Assembly (NCBI GenBank): GCA_030646555.1
Contig: JAUSKP010000014.1
Coordinates: 1 to 20,606 of the forward strand
Reading direction: 5' to 3'
DNA length: 20,606 nt
From: a bacterium
GTDB taxonomy: Bacteria > Patescibacteriota > Minisyncoccia > UBA6257 > 02-FULL-45-10c
The position numbers were made by a program, and so were the translations under genes. Positions 1-7,907 of this stretch are shown here, one piece after another (within the stretch, counting starts at the first letter, position 1; every line of letters starts with the position of its first letter). The notes below the pieces were generated by a model. It had not been told where the DNA came from, did no database searches, and saw only the letters and a program-made list of their open reading frames with translations.

Positions 1-537
1 ATGAAACACTTTTTATTAGCTTTTTGGGAGGTGGCGGAAGTAATTTTAATTGCCGTGGTTACTGTTTTTTTTGTCAGGACTTTTTTAATGCAGCCCTTTT
101 TGGTGAGCGGAGCCAGTATGGAACCAAATTTTTCCACGGGAAATTATCTTTTGATAGATGAGGTGACCTATCGCTTAAGAACCCCGGAAAGAGGAGAGGT
201 GGTGGTTTTTAAATATCCGAACGATCCGTCGGTCTATTATATTAAAAGAATTATCGGGCTTCCTGGAGAGAAGGTTGTTGTAAGAGATGGCGGTGTAGAA
301 ATAATTAATAAAGAGCATCCGGAGGGATTCAAAGTAGATGAGGCTTATTTAGACACAAGCCCAAAAACATTTGGCAATATAGATTCTGTTTTGGGTGAAA
401 ATGAATATTTTGTGATGGGCGACAATAGAAGCTTCAGTTATGATTCAAGGAGTTGGGGTTCGCTTCCAAAAGATAATATTATCGGCATTGTCCGATTAAG
501 ACTTTTTCCCATAAACTCCATTGAGGCTTTTAATTAA
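1..537 (+). CDS. lepB: Signal peptidase I
   Basis: Type I signal peptidase, the membrane enzyme that removes signal peptides from exported proteins on the outer face of the cytoplasmic membrane. The 178-residue protein has one N-terminal transmembrane helix (about residues 10-30). It then shows the family boxes in order: SGASMEP with nucleophile Ser39, the YYIKRIIGLPGE box with general base Lys82, and the GDNR (140-143) and SRSWG (149-153) boxes. Size and single-helix topology resemble Gram-positive-type enzymes rather than the longer two-helix proteobacterial form. The first base of the window is the A of this ATG, so an upstream start cannot be excluded, but the N-terminus is the right length for the family. 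Function is secure from the catalytic dyad. Confidence 0.95.
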   Translation: MKHFLLAFWEVAEVILIAVVTVFFVRTFLMQPFLVSGASMEPNFSTGNYLLIDEVTYRLRTPERGEVVVFKYPNDPSVYYIKRIIGLPGEKVVVRDGGVEIINKEHPEGFKVDEAYLDTSPKTFGNIDSVLGENEYFVMGDNRSFSYDSRSWGSLPKDNIIGIVRLRLFPINSIEAFN

Positions 538-554
538 ATATTTCTGAATATTTA

Positions 555-674
555 ACCCTGTTAAATAATTTTACCCAGCTAAATAATTTTGCCTAAATGG
601 CAAAATTGATATAAAATGTCATTTAATAGGGTAAAATTAAGATTTGAGGAGCATCAAATCTTATTTAACGGGGT
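555..674. repeat. Three-way-junction inverted-repeat element upstream of hisS
   Basis: Nested inverted repeats fill most of the lepB-hisS gap. Outer arms 555-566 and 663-674 pair over 12 bp (one G-U as RNA). Arms 567-576 and 629-638 pair perfectly over 10 bp. Arms 639-647 and 654-662 pair perfectly over 9 bp with a 6-nt loop. The three stems abut with no unpaired base at the junction. Inside the second stem a further perfect 9-bp hairpin lies at 585-593/599-607. The terminal sequence ACCC(T)GTTA...TAACGGGGT recurs in the element at 7978-8050. It could be a small mobile (MITE/REP-like) repeat or a cis-acting RNA leader of hisS. No uridine tract follows, so it does not look like a terminator. 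The structure is read directly; its function is unknown. Confidence 0.75.
589..617 (+). promoter_or_regulatory. Weak candidate promoter for hisS inside the repeat
   Basis: TTGCCT (589-594), a 17-nt spacer and TAAAAT (612-617) make a 4/6 and 5/6 match to the sigma-70 consensus. The site sits in the long arm of the structured element upstream of hisS. In such AT-rich DNA this match could arise by chance. Confidence 0.25.
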
Positions 675-701
675 GCTCAAATTAATTACATAAATTTTCG
701 C

Positions 702-1997
702 ATGTCTAAGAAAAATATAAACTTATCTTCGGTAAAAGGAACTCACGATATTTTGCCGCACGAACAATTTGTTTGGGAAAAATTAAGAAAGGGGATAAGG
801 CACGTGGCTGAAATTTATTCATTTTCCAGGATAGATACTCCTATTTTGGAAAATTTAGACCTATTTCAACGGGGAGTCGGGGAAGCTACGGATATAGTGG
901 AAAAACAGATGTATACCCTGACCACAAAAGGCGGAGATAAATTAGTTTTAAGACCGGAGGGCACTTCTGCCATTGCCAGGGCGTATATCCAGCATGGACT
1001 TTCGCATATGAGCCAGCCCCTTAAGGTTTATTATGACGGTCCGTTTTTTAGATATGAACAGCCGCAAGCCGGAAGATATAGGCAATTCAATCAGGTTGGT
1101 TTTGAGATAATTGGAGGAGAAAATGATCCTATATATGATGTCCAGGTTATGATCACCGCTCTCAGATTACTGGAGAGTTTGAAATTTAAAAATATTTCAA
1201 TCCATCTTAATAGCATCGGCTGTAAGGCTTGCCGCGCAATTTATAAAAAGAAACTTTTAAATTATTACAAAAATAATAAAAAAGAAATTTGCAAAGACTG
1301 CAATAGGAGAATGTTGGACAATCCGTTGCGTCTATTAGATTGTAAGGATGAGCATTGTGAGGCCGTTAAAAAAGAAGCGCCAAGTATAATTGATGATCTT
1401 TGCACTCCCTGCAGAAAGCACTTCAAAGAAGTTTTGGAGTATGCCGAAGAATTAAAACTACCCTATCAAATTGATCCATTTATAGTTAGGGGATTGGATT
1501 ATTATAACCGCACTGTTTTTGAGTTTTTTGTGGAAATAGAATCCGCCGACGGAGAAAAAACAACGAGTTTGGCATTGGGGGGAGGCGGAAGGTATGATTA
1601 TTTGTTTGAAATTTTGGGCCATAGAAATACTCCGGCTATTGGTATGGCTTTTGGCATGGAAAGAATTGTTGAGGCCATAAAAGCTTGTAATATAAATTTG
1701 TTGCCAAGACAGAAGAATAAGATCTTCTTGATAGCTATTGGCATTGAAGCGAAAAAGAAAGGATTATCTTTGATAGAAGAATTCGCGGGGTCGGGGATCA
1801 ATGTGAGCGAATCAATCGGCAAAAATTCTCTCGGAGCTCAATTAAAAGCATCGGACAAAGAAGGCGCTTCGTGGGCATTGATATTGGGTCAAAAAGAAGT
1901 GTTCAAGGAATCTGTGATCATCAGAGATCTTAAAACCGGAGTTCAGGAAACTGTTCTTCTGAAAAAGGTTGTAGCTGAAATAAAAAAGAGGTTATAA
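702..1997 (+). CDS. hisS: Histidine--tRNA ligase
   Basis: Class II aminoacyl-tRNA synthetase that charges tRNA-His. The 431 residues include motif 2 (FRYEQPQAGRYRQF, about 116-129), the RPEGT signature (84-88), the HisA motif GLDYYNRTVFEF (264-275), a GGGRYD segment and the motif 3 region AIGMAFGMERI, followed by the C-terminal anticodon-binding domain. The insertion domain carries eight cysteines in pairs (174/177, 197/200, 214/219, 234/237), which suggests bound zinc as in several Firmicute-type HisRS. Length is normal for the family. The ATG at 702 has no Shine-Dalgarno and follows an A/T-rich stretch. It lies 27 bp after the three-way-junction element, which may affect its expression. Confidence 0.97.
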   Translation: MSKKNINLSSVKGTHDILPHEQFVWEKLRKGIRHVAEIYSFSRIDTPILENLDLFQRGVGEATDIVEKQMYTLTTKGGDKLVLRPEGTSAIARAYIQHGLSHMSQPLKVYYDGPFFRYEQPQAGRYRQFNQVGFEIIGGENDPIYDVQVMITALRLLESLKFKNISIHLNSIGCKACRAIYKKKLLNYYKNNKKEICKDCNRRMLDNPLRLLDCKDEHCEAVKKEAPSIIDDLCTPCRKHFKEVLEYAEELKLPYQIDPFIVRGLDYYNRTVFEFFVEIESADGEKTTSLALGGGGRYDYLFEILGHRNTPAIGMAFGMERIVEAIKACNINLLPRQKNKIFLIAIGIEAKKKGLSLIEEFAGSGINVSESIGKNSLGAQLKASDKEGASWALILGQKEVFKESVIIRDLKTGVQETVLLKKVVAEIKKRL

Positions 1998-2007
1998 TAG
2001 CCAAGTC

Positions 2008-2036
2008 TTGATAAATAATCCCTTTTTGGCTATAAT
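2008..2036 (+). promoter_or_regulatory. Near-consensus promoter for the rpsU cluster
   Basis: TTGATA (2008-2013), a 17-nt spacer and a perfect TATAAT (2031-2036) lie 11 bp after the hisS stop, predicting a start near 2043 and a leader of about 30 nt before rpsU. An 8-bp inverted repeat (1997-2004 ATAGCCAA with 2026-2033 TTGGCTAT) flanks the -35 and overlaps the -10. It could be a regulator site or chance. This promoter probably drives rpsU, yqeY, ybeY, ftsA and ftsZ. Confidence 0.75.
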
Positions 2037-2073
2037 CTTATAACATTAAAATTTGTAATCAATTTAAAGAATT

Positions 2074-2283
2074 ATGTTAATAAAAAGAAAAGAAGGCGAG
2101 TCCGTAAGTTCTCTCTTGTTTCGTTTTTCCAAAAGGGTAAAACAGAGCGGAATTTTGCGTGAAGCCAAAAAGAGACAGCGCCATGACAGGCCGGTTTCTC
2201 GCATTAAAAGAAAACTTTCCGCTATTCACAGAGTGAATAAAAAGAAGGAAACAGAGAGAAACAGAAAGCTAGGACTTCTCTAA
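2074..2283 (+). CDS. rpsU: Small ribosomal subunit protein bS21
   Basis: A 69-residue, very basic protein of the 30S subunit, associated with mRNA/anti-Shine-Dalgarno positioning on the platform. It shows the family pattern: a short N-terminal strand (LIKRKEGESV), a helix with FSKRVKQSGILREAKKRQ and an Arg/Lys-rich tail. The rpsU-yqeY order downstream is a classic conserved gene pair, which supports the call. No Shine-Dalgarno is visible before the ATG. It is the first gene behind the strong promoter. Confidence 0.93.
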   Translation: MLIKRKEGESVSSLLFRFSKRVKQSGILREAKKRQRHDRPVSRIKRKLSAIHRVNKKKETERNRKLGLL

Positions 2284-2295
2284 AATTTACATACA

Positions 2296-2739
2296 ATGAC
2301 TTTGCAAGAAAAATTGAACCAAGACATAAAAGAATCCATGAAGGGTGGAGATAGTTTTCGTTTGGGAGTTTTGAGAATGGTTAATTCCGCCTTGCAGAAT
2401 AAGAAGATTGAAAAAGGAAAGGACGGCGTTTTAACCGAAGAAGAAGTCTTGCAGGTATTAACCAAGGAGGCCAAAAAAAGAAAGGAATCAGTTTTGGCTT
2501 TTGAAGCTGGCGGCCGTCCGGAGCTTGCGGAAAATGAAAAGAAAGAGCTTGCTATTATAGAGGCTTATTTGCCGGCTCAAATGAGCAGAGAAGACGTGGC
2601 GAAAGAAGTTGAAAGAATTTTGTCCGGAATAACTGATAAAAGCAAGTTTGGTTTGGTTATGAAAGAAGTTATGAAGGAGCTTAAAGGCAAGGCGGACGCC
2701 GGAATGGTTACCGAGCTAATAAAAGAAAAATTGGCATAA
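2296..2739 (+). CDS. yqeY: GatB/YqeY domain-containing protein
   Basis: A 147-residue YqeY-family protein, homologous to the C-terminal tail domain of the GatB subunit of tRNA amidotransferase. The free-standing form has no firmly assigned reaction. The sequence starts with the typical LQEKLNQDIKESMKGGD helix, continues with LRMVNSALQNKKIE, and has the EAYLPAQMS linker that separates the two helical halves. Length is standard. It starts 12 bp after rpsU and is probably co-transcribed with it; the same pairing is common across bacteria. The start has no Shine-Dalgarno. Family confidence is high, biochemical role low. Confidence 0.92.
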   Translation: MTLQEKLNQDIKESMKGGDSFRLGVLRMVNSALQNKKIEKGKDGVLTEEEVLQVLTKEAKKRKESVLAFEAGGRPELAENEKKELAIIEAYLPAQMSREDVAKEVERILSGITDKSKFGLVMKEVMKELKGKADAGMVTELIKEKLA

Positions 2740-2751
2740 GTTTTAGCAGAT

Positions 2752-3144
2752 ATGACAATAAAGGTTTGGGTTATAGATAAAAAGGCTGAAAAGCATAAAA
2801 AAATTATTTTAAAAAAAGCTCGCTTAGTGGCGAGTTTTTTGGCTCTAGACGGCTATTTAGAAATATTTTTAGTGGGCAATAGGCAAATGAAGAAGAATGT
2901 TTTATCTTATGTCGGCAAAGAAGCGAGGGGCGAGTTCATAAGACCGGATATTAAAGAGAAAATTTTGGGTGAAATATGCCTCAATCCCTTTTATATTAAA
3001 AAGAATAAAGAGAGTCTTTTATTTATGTTGTGCCATGGACTTTTGCACATCGCGGGCTATGACCATAAACAGAAAAATGATAGAATAAAGATGGAGCGAA
3101 AGGAGAAAATTATTTTTTCAAAATTTGTGCGCGATGTCAGATAA
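2752..3144 (+). CDS. ybeY: Endoribonuclease YbeY (rRNA maturation factor)
   Basis: Zinc-dependent single-strand endoribonuclease involved in 16S rRNA 3'-end maturation and ribosome quality control. The 130 residues contain the metal-binding signature HGLLHIAGYDH with His95, His99 and His105. The N-terminal half is divergent: the usual TDVLSFP segment is replaced by KNVLSYVGKEARGE. It is slightly shorter than common homologues. It lies 12 bp after yqeY, and its last 11 bases overlap the chosen start of ftsA, so it belongs to the same transcription unit. The zinc motif makes the call firm; activity of this divergent copy is inferred. Confidence 0.9.
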   Translation: MTIKVWVIDKKAEKHKKIILKKARLVASFLALDGYLEIFLVGNRQMKKNVLSYVGKEARGEFIRPDIKEKILGEICLNPFYIKKNKESLLFMLCHGLLHIAGYDHKQKNDRIKMERKEKIIFSKFVRDVR

Positions 3145-4357
3145 TTACATTACCGGTTTAGATATTGGAGCCAGCAATATTAAGGCAGTGGTCGGCCAAG
3201 TCAATGAAGACGGCCGAATTTCTGTTTTAAAGGTGTTTAAATCTCCATCCGCGGGAATGCGCAAGGGCGTGATTGATGATTTTTCCGAAATGACTAAGAG
3301 CGTTAATCAGATCTTTGGAGAAATTAAAAATTTTTCCAGGCAAGCTTTAAAAAATATTTATGTAAATATAGAGGGCAGCGATATTCATACGCAGTTTTCA
3401 CGCGGAATAGTCGCTGTTTCCAGGGCTGATTTTGAAATACATAAAGATGATGTTGATAGGGCCGTTCAAGCTTCCCAATCAGTAAAACTCGCTTCAAATC
3501 GCACCGTTCTTCACGCAATCATTAAGGAATATATCGTAGATGGCATAAATGACATACGAGATCCGCTGGGCATGATCGGCAACAGGCTTGAAGTTGATAG
3601 CCTTATTATAGATGTTTTTGACCCGGCCATTAAAAATCTTAATAAATGCGTAGAGGCGGCTGGCGGTAATGTGAGCGGATTGATTTTTAGCCCTTTGGCC
3701 AGCGCTCGTTCAGTTTTATCAAAAAATCAGAAAGATTTGGGTGTGGTGTTGGTTGATATCGGTTCCAGCACAACGGGCATATGTGTTTATGAGGAAAATA
3801 AACTTATTCATGCCGCCGTTCTTCCTGTGGGTTCCGGCAACGTGACTAATGATCTGGCGATAGTTTTAAAAACATCGATTGTGGCCGCGGAAGCGATCAA
3901 ACTTTCTTTCGGAACCGCTTTAGCGAAAGAAGTTTCCGGAAAGGAAACAATTGATCTTAGAAAAATAGATTCTAATGCCAAAAATACGACAACTAAGAAA
4001 CGCGTGGCTGAAATTGTTGAAACGAGGCTGGCTGAAATATTTGAGTTTGTAAATAATGAATTAAAATCCATCGGCAAGGCGGGACAGCTGCCAGGAGGAG
4101 TAATGTTGGTTGGGGGTGGCTCCAAAATTGCCGGGATCGTTGATCTGGCAAAACAAGAATTAAAGCTTCCGGCTCAGATAGGCATTCCGGAAACATCATC
4201 TTTAGAGATTGCCAGCGGAGAGCTGAATCTGCAGGTTGAAGATCCCGAATTTGCCTGTTCTGTCGGCTTGATGATATGGGGAAGTGATAGATATTCCGGA
4301 GGCGGAGGCAGTTTTAAGGGCTGGTTCGGACGCTTAATTAATTCATTAAAACCATGA
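3134..4357 (+). CDS. ftsA: Cell division protein FtsA
   Basis: Actin-like ATPase that tethers FtsZ to the membrane and starts divisome assembly. The 407 residues show phosphate 1 (DIGASNIK, 10-17), phosphate 2 (DIGSSTTG, 208-215) and the adenosine motif (GGVMLVGGGSKIAG, 321-334). A C-terminal amphipathic helix, GWFGRLINSLKP, serves for membrane binding. I choose the ATG at 3134 over an in-frame TTG at 3125 because MSDNYITGLD gives the usual FtsA N-terminus; it overlaps ybeY by 11 bp. It is joined to ftsZ by an ATGA overlap, suggesting coupled translation. The stop TGA is followed at once by an in-frame TAA. Confidence 0.96.
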   Translation: MSDNYITGLDIGASNIKAVVGQVNEDGRISVLKVFKSPSAGMRKGVIDDFSEMTKSVNQIFGEIKNFSRQALKNIYVNIEGSDIHTQFSRGIVAVSRADFEIHKDDVDRAVQASQSVKLASNRTVLHAIIKEYIVDGINDIRDPLGMIGNRLEVDSLIIDVFDPAIKNLNKCVEAAGGNVSGLIFSPLASARSVLSKNQKDLGVVLVDIGSSTTGICVYEENKLIHAAVLPVGSGNVTNDLAIVLKTSIVAAEAIKLSFGTALAKEVSGKETIDLRKIDSNAKNTTTKKRVAEIVETRLAEIFEFVNNELKSIGKAGQLPGGVMLVGGGSKIAGIVDLAKQELKLPAQIGIPETSSLEIASGELNLQVEDPEFACSVGLMIWGSDRYSGGGGSFKGWFGRLINSLKP

Positions 4358-5535
4358 TAAAGGATAATAAAAAAAGAATAGGCGATGAGAGATCAATTGC
4401 TCATGGTCAAGCCAATATAAAAGTAGTTGGCATCGGCGGAGGAGGAGGTAATGCTGTCCATAGGATGAAGAAATATTTTGAAAAGGGTATTGATTTTATC
4501 GCTATCAACACCGATTCGCAGGATTTGGAATATTGCGATGTAAAAAATAAAATTCATATCGGCAAGAATTTGACTCGCGGGCTTGGCGCCGGAATGAATC
4601 CCGATCTGGGCAAACAGGCCGCGGAGGAAACTCGAGCGGAAATTATTGAGTCAATAAAAGGAGCTGATCTGGTTTTTATTACTGCCGGTTTGGGAGGCGG
4701 TACCGGCACGGGCGCTTCGCCGGTAATAGCTGAGATGGCTAAAGAGGCTGGAGCCTTAACCATTGCTGTAATCACCAAGCCATTTTCATTTGAAGGCGCC
4801 CAGCGCGGAAGAATAGCTGATGAAGGATTGCAAAAGCTTAGGGAGAAAGTTGACACAATGATTGTTATTCCGAATGACAGGATTTTTTCCGTGATAGATA
4901 AAGATACCCCGCTGATAAAAGCATTTGAAATTGTTGATGAAATTTTGCGTTATGCCGTGCAGGGCATAGCTGATTTGATAGCTATGCCGGGAATAGTAAA
5001 TGTTGATTTTGCCGATGTTAAGGCGATTATGCAGGATGCGGGACCGGCTATTGTCGGCATAGGAATGAGTTCTGGCGAGGGAAGAGCTATGAAAGCGGTA
5101 TCTCAAGCGCTCCATTCCCCGATGCTGGAAGTTTCTATTGAGGGAGCCAAGGGTGTTTTGTTTGGAATTTCTGGCGGGAAAGATTTAAAAATGAGCGAAG
5201 TAAATGATATTGCCAAGACTATTTCGGAATCCGTTGACTCAAGCGCTAAAATAATTTTTGGAGCCTATTGCGATAAGCATATGCGACCAGGATTTTTAAA
5301 AGTGACTCTTATTGCGACCGGATTTTCCGGAAATTCTATTTCTAAGTTAAATATTTCTTCGTCTGCCGATCTGTTTAATTCTGTTTCCCGGGAATCAAGA
5401 GTTTCGCCGGCAATAAAAGAAAGCAAAACTTTAGACGAAGAAAAGAGCGGGCTTGAAAAAGAAAGATCTCAATCAACAAAAAAGAAAAGTTCCGAATGGG
5501 ACATCCCGGCATTTTTAAGAAAAGGAAAGAGATAA
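4354..5535 (+). CDS. ftsZ: Cell division protein FtsZ
   Basis: Tubulin-like GTPase that forms the division ring. The 393 residues contain the glycine-rich N-terminal IKVVGIGGGGGNAV, the tubulin signature GGGTGTG (114-120), the NTDSQDL segment and the catalytic T7 loop NVDFADV (216-222). A variable charged linker (about 340-380) precedes the conserved C-terminal peptide WDIPAFLRKGKR, which binds FtsA. Length is standard. Its ATG overlaps the ftsA stop by 4 bp. Downstream there is no simple terminator, but an intergenic palindromic repeat follows within 50 bp. Confidence 0.97.
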   Translation: MIKDNKKRIGDERSIAHGQANIKVVGIGGGGGNAVHRMKKYFEKGIDFIAINTDSQDLEYCDVKNKIHIGKNLTRGLGAGMNPDLGKQAAEETRAEIIESIKGADLVFITAGLGGGTGTGASPVIAEMAKEAGALTIAVITKPFSFEGAQRGRIADEGLQKLREKVDTMIVIPNDRIFSVIDKDTPLIKAFEIVDEILRYAVQGIADLIAMPGIVNVDFADVKAIMQDAGPAIVGIGMSSGEGRAMKAVSQALHSPMLEVSIEGAKGVLFGISGGKDLKMSEVNDIAKTISESVDSSAKIIFGAYCDKHMRPGFLKVTLIATGFSGNSISKLNISSSADLFNSVSRESRVSPAIKESKTLDEEKSGLEKERSQSTKKKSSEWDIPAFLRKGKR

Positions 5536-5537
5536 AT

Positions 5538-5567
5538 AATTTACAATTTATAATTTTTAATTTACAA
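5538..5567. repeat. AT-rich direct repeat after ftsZ
   Basis: AATTTACAA occurs at 5538-5546 and again at 5559-5567 in a low-complexity A/T tract directly after ftsZ. It is read from the sequence; no function is assigned, and it may mark the flank of the palindromic element that follows. Confidence 0.4.
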
Positions 5568-5578
5568 ATAAATTCTCC

Positions 5579-5645
5579 GTCATTCCGGCCTCCGAGAGCC
5601 GGAATCCAGTCTTTTTCTCTGGATTCCCGCTTTCGCGGGAATGAC
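5579..5645. repeat. dRS3/REP-like palindromic intergenic repeat
   Basis: A 67-bp element bounded by GTCATTCC (5579-5586) and GGAATGAC (5638-5645). Inside are a hairpin ATTCCGGC/GCCGGAAT (5582-5589/5598-5605), a hairpin ATTCCCGC-TTTC-GCGGGAAT (5623-5642), and an alternative pairing AATCCAG/CTGGATT (5603-5609/5619-5625). The ATTCCC...GGGAAT unit resembles a repeat family scattered through many bacterial genomes, such as dRS3 of Neisseria. Reading it on the - strand gives the well-known spurious peptide type 'PRKRESR...WIPA'. It probably acts as a non-autonomous repeat and might also end or stabilise ftsZ transcripts. Confidence 0.8.
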
Positions 5646-5664
5646 AAAAGATGCTTTATAAAAC

Positions 5665-7899
5665 ATGATAAAATTCATTAAAAAAAGAGATGGAAATACA
5701 GTCCCATTTGATAAAACTCACATTACAGAAGCTATTTTAAAGGCAATGGCTGTTTCCTGCGAAGGCTCTGAAAAAGACGCGGAAAAAGTTACGGATCAGG
5801 TTGTTAAAGATTTGGTTAAAAAATATGATAAAGATGGTTTTCCCGGCGTTGAAAATATCCAGGATATCGTTGAAACAAATTTAATTTTGATGGATTATGC
5901 CAAGGCCGCCAAGGCCTACATTCTTTATAGGCAAGAAAGGGCCAGATTAAGAGAGCAAAGAAGAGAAGTTCCTGAAAATATTAAAAAGCTGGCAATGGAA
6001 AGCAAGAAATATTTTAGCAATTCTTTGTCAGAATTTGTTTACTACCGCAGTTATTCAAAATGGATAGAGGAGGAGGGCAGGCGTGAAACTTGGATAGAGA
6101 CAGTCGGGCGTTATATGAAATTTATGAAAGAAGAGCTTGGCAAAAAATTATCCGAAAGAGAATATGAAGAAATTCATCAGGCCATTCTAAAACAGGAAGT
6201 TATGCCTTCAATGCGTCTGATGTGGAGCGCCGGAAGCGCTGTGAAAAAAACGAATGTTTCGGCTTATAATTGTTCTTATATAGCTATTTCAAAGTTGAAA
6301 GATTTTTCCGAGGTTATGTATCTTTTAATGTGTGGCGCCGGAGTAGGTTTTTCTGTTGAACAGCAGACTGTTCAAAAACTGCCGCAAATTAAAAGACAGA
6401 CTAAGGGCAAGGCGCGTCTCTATGTTATTGATGACAGCAAGGAGGGTTGGGGAGATGCTTTATATTTTGGACTAAAAAATTGGTTTGATGGCAAGGATGT
6501 TTATTTTGATTATTCAAAATTAAGACCAACAGGCGCCAGATTGAAGACTATGGGCGGTAAAAGCTCCGGTCCGGATCCGTTGAAGCGAGCCTTGGAATTT
6601 GCCCGTGAAAGAATTTTAGCCAGACAAGGCAGGAGGCTCACTTCTTTGGACGTGCACGATATTTTATGCAAGATCGGCGAAGTAGTGGTAATGGGCGGCG
6701 TGCGCCGAAGCGCCCTACTTTCACTTTCAGATCTAGACGATGAAGATGTAAGGGATGCCAAAAAGGGAATGTTTTATTTGACCGATCCGCAAAGGAGCAT
6801 GGCAAACAACTCTGTGGCTTATATGGAAAAGCCGACTGCCGCTCAATTTTTGGATGAATGGGTGGCGCTGGCGAAAAGCGGTTCCGGCGAAAGGGGGATA
6901 TTCAATCGCGGCGGATTAAAGCATCAGATCCCGGAAAGGCGATGGAAAAAAATGGGAAATAAATGGCTTACGGCGGGATGCAATCCTTGCGGCGAGATAA
7001 ATTTGCGTTCAAAAGGATTTTGTAATCTTTCAGAAGTTGTAGCTAGACCGAATGATACTGAAAAAACTTTATCCAGAAAAATACGTTTAGCGACTATATT
7101 GGGAACCTTCCAGTCTACGCTTACTAATTTTCCTTATATTTCGGAGGAGTGGAAAAAGAATTGCGAAGAGGAAAGATTACTTGGAGTTTCCATTACCGGC
7201 CAGTGGGATTGTCCGGTGGTTGGGAATAAAAATGTTCTGAAAAAACTCAGAGATGAGGCCATTGCAGTCAATAAAGCTTATGCTAAAAAGTTTGGTGTTA
7301 GTCAATCTTTGGCAGTTACCTGCGTTAAACCTTCCGGCACAGTGTCTCAATTAGTAGATGCGGCCTCCGGGCTTCATCCGCGTTATTCGCCATATTATAT
7401 CCGCCGTGTAAGAATATCGGCAACGGACAGTCTTTTTAAGATGTTGAAGGATCAAAAAATGCCGTACTATCCGGAGGTCGGCCAAAGTTATAATGATGCT
7501 ACCAGTTATATTTTTGAGTTTCCGATCAAGGCCCCAAAGAGCTCTGTTTACAGCAAAGATCTGACCGCTATTGAGCAGCTGGAACGCTGGAAAATGGTCA
7601 AAGAAAATTATACAGAGCACAATCCTTCAGTTACTATTTCTGTCGGCGCTAATGAATGGATAGATGTGGCGGATTGGGTCTACAACAATTGGGACATAGT
7701 AGGGGGGCTTTCTTTCCTTCCGCGCGAAGATTATGTTTATGCCATGGCTCCATACGAAGAGATTACTAAAGAAATTTATGAGATGACGGTGGCGAAAATG
7801 CCGGAAATAGATTTTTCACAGATACTGCTTTATGAAAAAGATGATGAAACTCAGGGTTCAAAAGAGTTGGCTTGTATGGGAGGGAAGTGTGAGATCTAG
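5665..7899 (+). CDS. nrdJ: Adenosylcobalamin-dependent ribonucleoside-triphosphate reductase (class II)
   Basis: Makes deoxyribonucleotides for DNA synthesis by radical chemistry started from coenzyme B12. The 744 residues begin with an ATP-cone (about 1-95, IKKRDGNTVPFDKTHI...YILYRQERARLRE) for allosteric control. The barrel has Cys203 (YNCSY), the active-site NPCGEI with the probable thiyl Cys441 and Glu443, and Cys452 as the second redox cysteine. A C-terminal CMGGKC pair (Cys737/Cys742) matches the shuttle cysteines of the monomeric Lactobacillus leichmannii-type enzyme. The segment VVMGGVRRSALLSLSDLDD is typical of that subgroup. No small radical-generating subunit lies beside it. The ATG at 5665 has no Shine-Dalgarno. 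It is followed by a strong terminator. Class II is a confident call; use of B12 in this organism implies scavenging or synthesis elsewhere. Confidence 0.92.
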   Translation: MIKFIKKRDGNTVPFDKTHITEAILKAMAVSCEGSEKDAEKVTDQVVKDLVKKYDKDGFPGVENIQDIVETNLILMDYAKAAKAYILYRQERARLREQRREVPENIKKLAMESKKYFSNSLSEFVYYRSYSKWIEEEGRRETWIETVGRYMKFMKEELGKKLSEREYEEIHQAILKQEVMPSMRLMWSAGSAVKKTNVSAYNCSYIAISKLKDFSEVMYLLMCGAGVGFSVEQQTVQKLPQIKRQTKGKARLYVIDDSKEGWGDALYFGLKNWFDGKDVYFDYSKLRPTGARLKTMGGKSSGPDPLKRALEFARERILARQGRRLTSLDVHDILCKIGEVVVMGGVRRSALLSLSDLDDEDVRDAKKGMFYLTDPQRSMANNSVAYMEKPTAAQFLDEWVALAKSGSGERGIFNRGGLKHQIPERRWKKMGNKWLTAGCNPCGEINLRSKGFCNLSEVVARPNDTEKTLSRKIRLATILGTFQSTLTNFPYISEEWKKNCEEERLLGVSITGQWDCPVVGNKNVLKKLRDEAIAVNKAYAKKFGVSQSLAVTCVKPSGTVSQLVDAASGLHPRYSPYYIRRVRISATDSLFKMLKDQKMPYYPEVGQSYNDATSYIFEFPIKAPKSSVYSKDLTAIEQLERWKMVKENYTEHNPSVTISVGANEWIDVADWVYNNWDIVGGLSFLPREDYVYAMAPYEEITKEIYEMTVAKMPEIDFSQILLYEKDDETQGSKELACMGGKCEI

Positions 7900-7907
7900 A
7901 AATAAAA

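Noticed and set aside
555..701. T-box riboswitch before hisS
   Set aside because: No AGGGTGG-type T-box sequence, no specifier stem and no terminator/antiterminator pair can be found.
4355..4360. Recoded TGA (glycine) at the ftsA end, since TGA is followed by in-frame TAA
   Set aside because: No gene in the window has an internal TGA and glycine is encoded by GGN throughout, so the standard code suffices.
5375..5647. A 90-codon - strand frame across the ftsZ end and the palindromic repeat
   Set aside because: Its start (PRKRESR...WIPA) is the known spurious peptide made by this repeat type, and the rest is antisense to ftsZ.
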